A DNA stretch of 64,000 nucleotides, taken from NCBI GenBank assembly GCA_017311315.1, contig CM029654.1, positions 806,001-870,000 on the forward strand. Direction: 5' to 3'. The notes below the pieces were generated by a model. The model saw only the letters and a program-made list of their open reading frames with translations. It was not told the origin of the DNA and made no database searches. Both the position numbers and the translations under genes were made by a program. Positions 63,944 to 64,000 of this stretch are shown here, piece by piece; the first letter of the stretch is position 1; each line of letters begins with the position of its first letter. Origin of the DNA: Dendrocalamus latiflorus (lineage: Eukaryota; Streptophyta; Magnoliopsida; Poales; Poaceae).

Positions 63944-64000
63944 ATGCCGGAAGACGTGCAGATGAACGATTCCGAGCCCCACCCGGCCCCTCCCCCCGCC
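63944..64000 (+). CDS. Start of a gene, possibly 26S proteasome subunit RPN3 (runs off the window)
   Basis: 19 codons are visible: MPEDVQMNDSEPHPAPPPA. The ATG follows a GCC-repeat 5' UTR (CGCCGCCGCCGCCGCCGCG), typical of grass housekeeping genes. An acidic MPEDVxMxDSE start followed by a Pro/Ala-rich linker is what I recall for the non-ATPase lid subunit RPN3 (21D7 antigen type) of grasses. That match rests on very few residues, so the identity is tentative. The MITE at 63445-63711 lies in its promoter. Confidence 0.5.
   Translation, partial: MPEDVQMNDSEPHPAPPPA

Overview
The window is plant nuclear DNA, most likely from a grass (Poaceae) and probably a panicoid. The evidence is intron-containing genes, GC-rich monocot-type coding regions beside AT-rich ones, a SAUR gene, a clustered DUF241 family, and a very dense load of short inverted-repeat elements (hAT, PIF/Harbinger, Mutator) and LTR retrotransposons. 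Nothing looks bacterial, organellar or viral. No tRNA, rRNA or CRISPR array was seen. Most short ORFs are shadows or transposon debris.

Layout. 1-3.6 kb: hAT-type elements, one carrying a leucine-rich-repeat (LRR) gene fragment and one pair nested. 4.3-18.8 kb: five minus-strand DUF241 genes. Three are intact (4.3, 10.8 and 18 kb) and two are decayed (7.4 and 14 kb). Retroelement remnants lie between them, with a segmental duplication (15.3/16.1 kb) of which one copy is interrupted by nested MITEs, and a GC-rich hAT element at 17 kb. 20.6-21.3 kb: the C-terminal exon of a DUF632 (NRG2-like) gene. 21.5-29.4 kb: retroelement and MITE debris with recent direct duplications. 29.5 kb: an intact single-exon SAUR gene. 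30.8-37.4 kb: a complete but mutated Copia LTR retrotransposon on the minus strand, with target-site duplication (TSD) TTACC.

37.6-46.7 kb is a stack of transposons. It holds two Tourist-like MITEs, a small frameshifted membrane-protein gene, and a degenerate LTR element. One LTR of that element is split by an inverted-repeat element holding an LRR-kinase N-terminal fragment, and a Pack-MULE carrying exon 1 of an ACD11-like lipid-transfer gene sits inside that element. A 2.5-kb block of palindromic minisatellites follows. 46.7-48.4 kb: a 1.66-kb non-autonomous LTR element with 141-bp LTRs.

49.4-56.5 kb holds the most unusual gene: a four-exon minus-strand gene whose first ~215 residues are a phi-class-like glutathione S-transferase. 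They continue in frame into about 1,500 residues of charged, low-complexity, tandemly repeated tail (1,719 aa predicted). The tail repeats are almost identical in DNA, so they expanded or were homogenised recently. 60.0-62.0 kb: a Harbinger-like element with a MORN-repeat gene fragment, then two more MITEs. The window ends at the first 19 codons of a plus-strand gene that may encode proteasome subunit RPN3.

The genes do not form a pathway. The main themes are a decaying DUF241 cluster, repeated capture of host gene fragments by at least four different transposons, and the GST/disordered-tail fusion. All boundaries were read by eye from TSDs, terminal repeats and splice signals.
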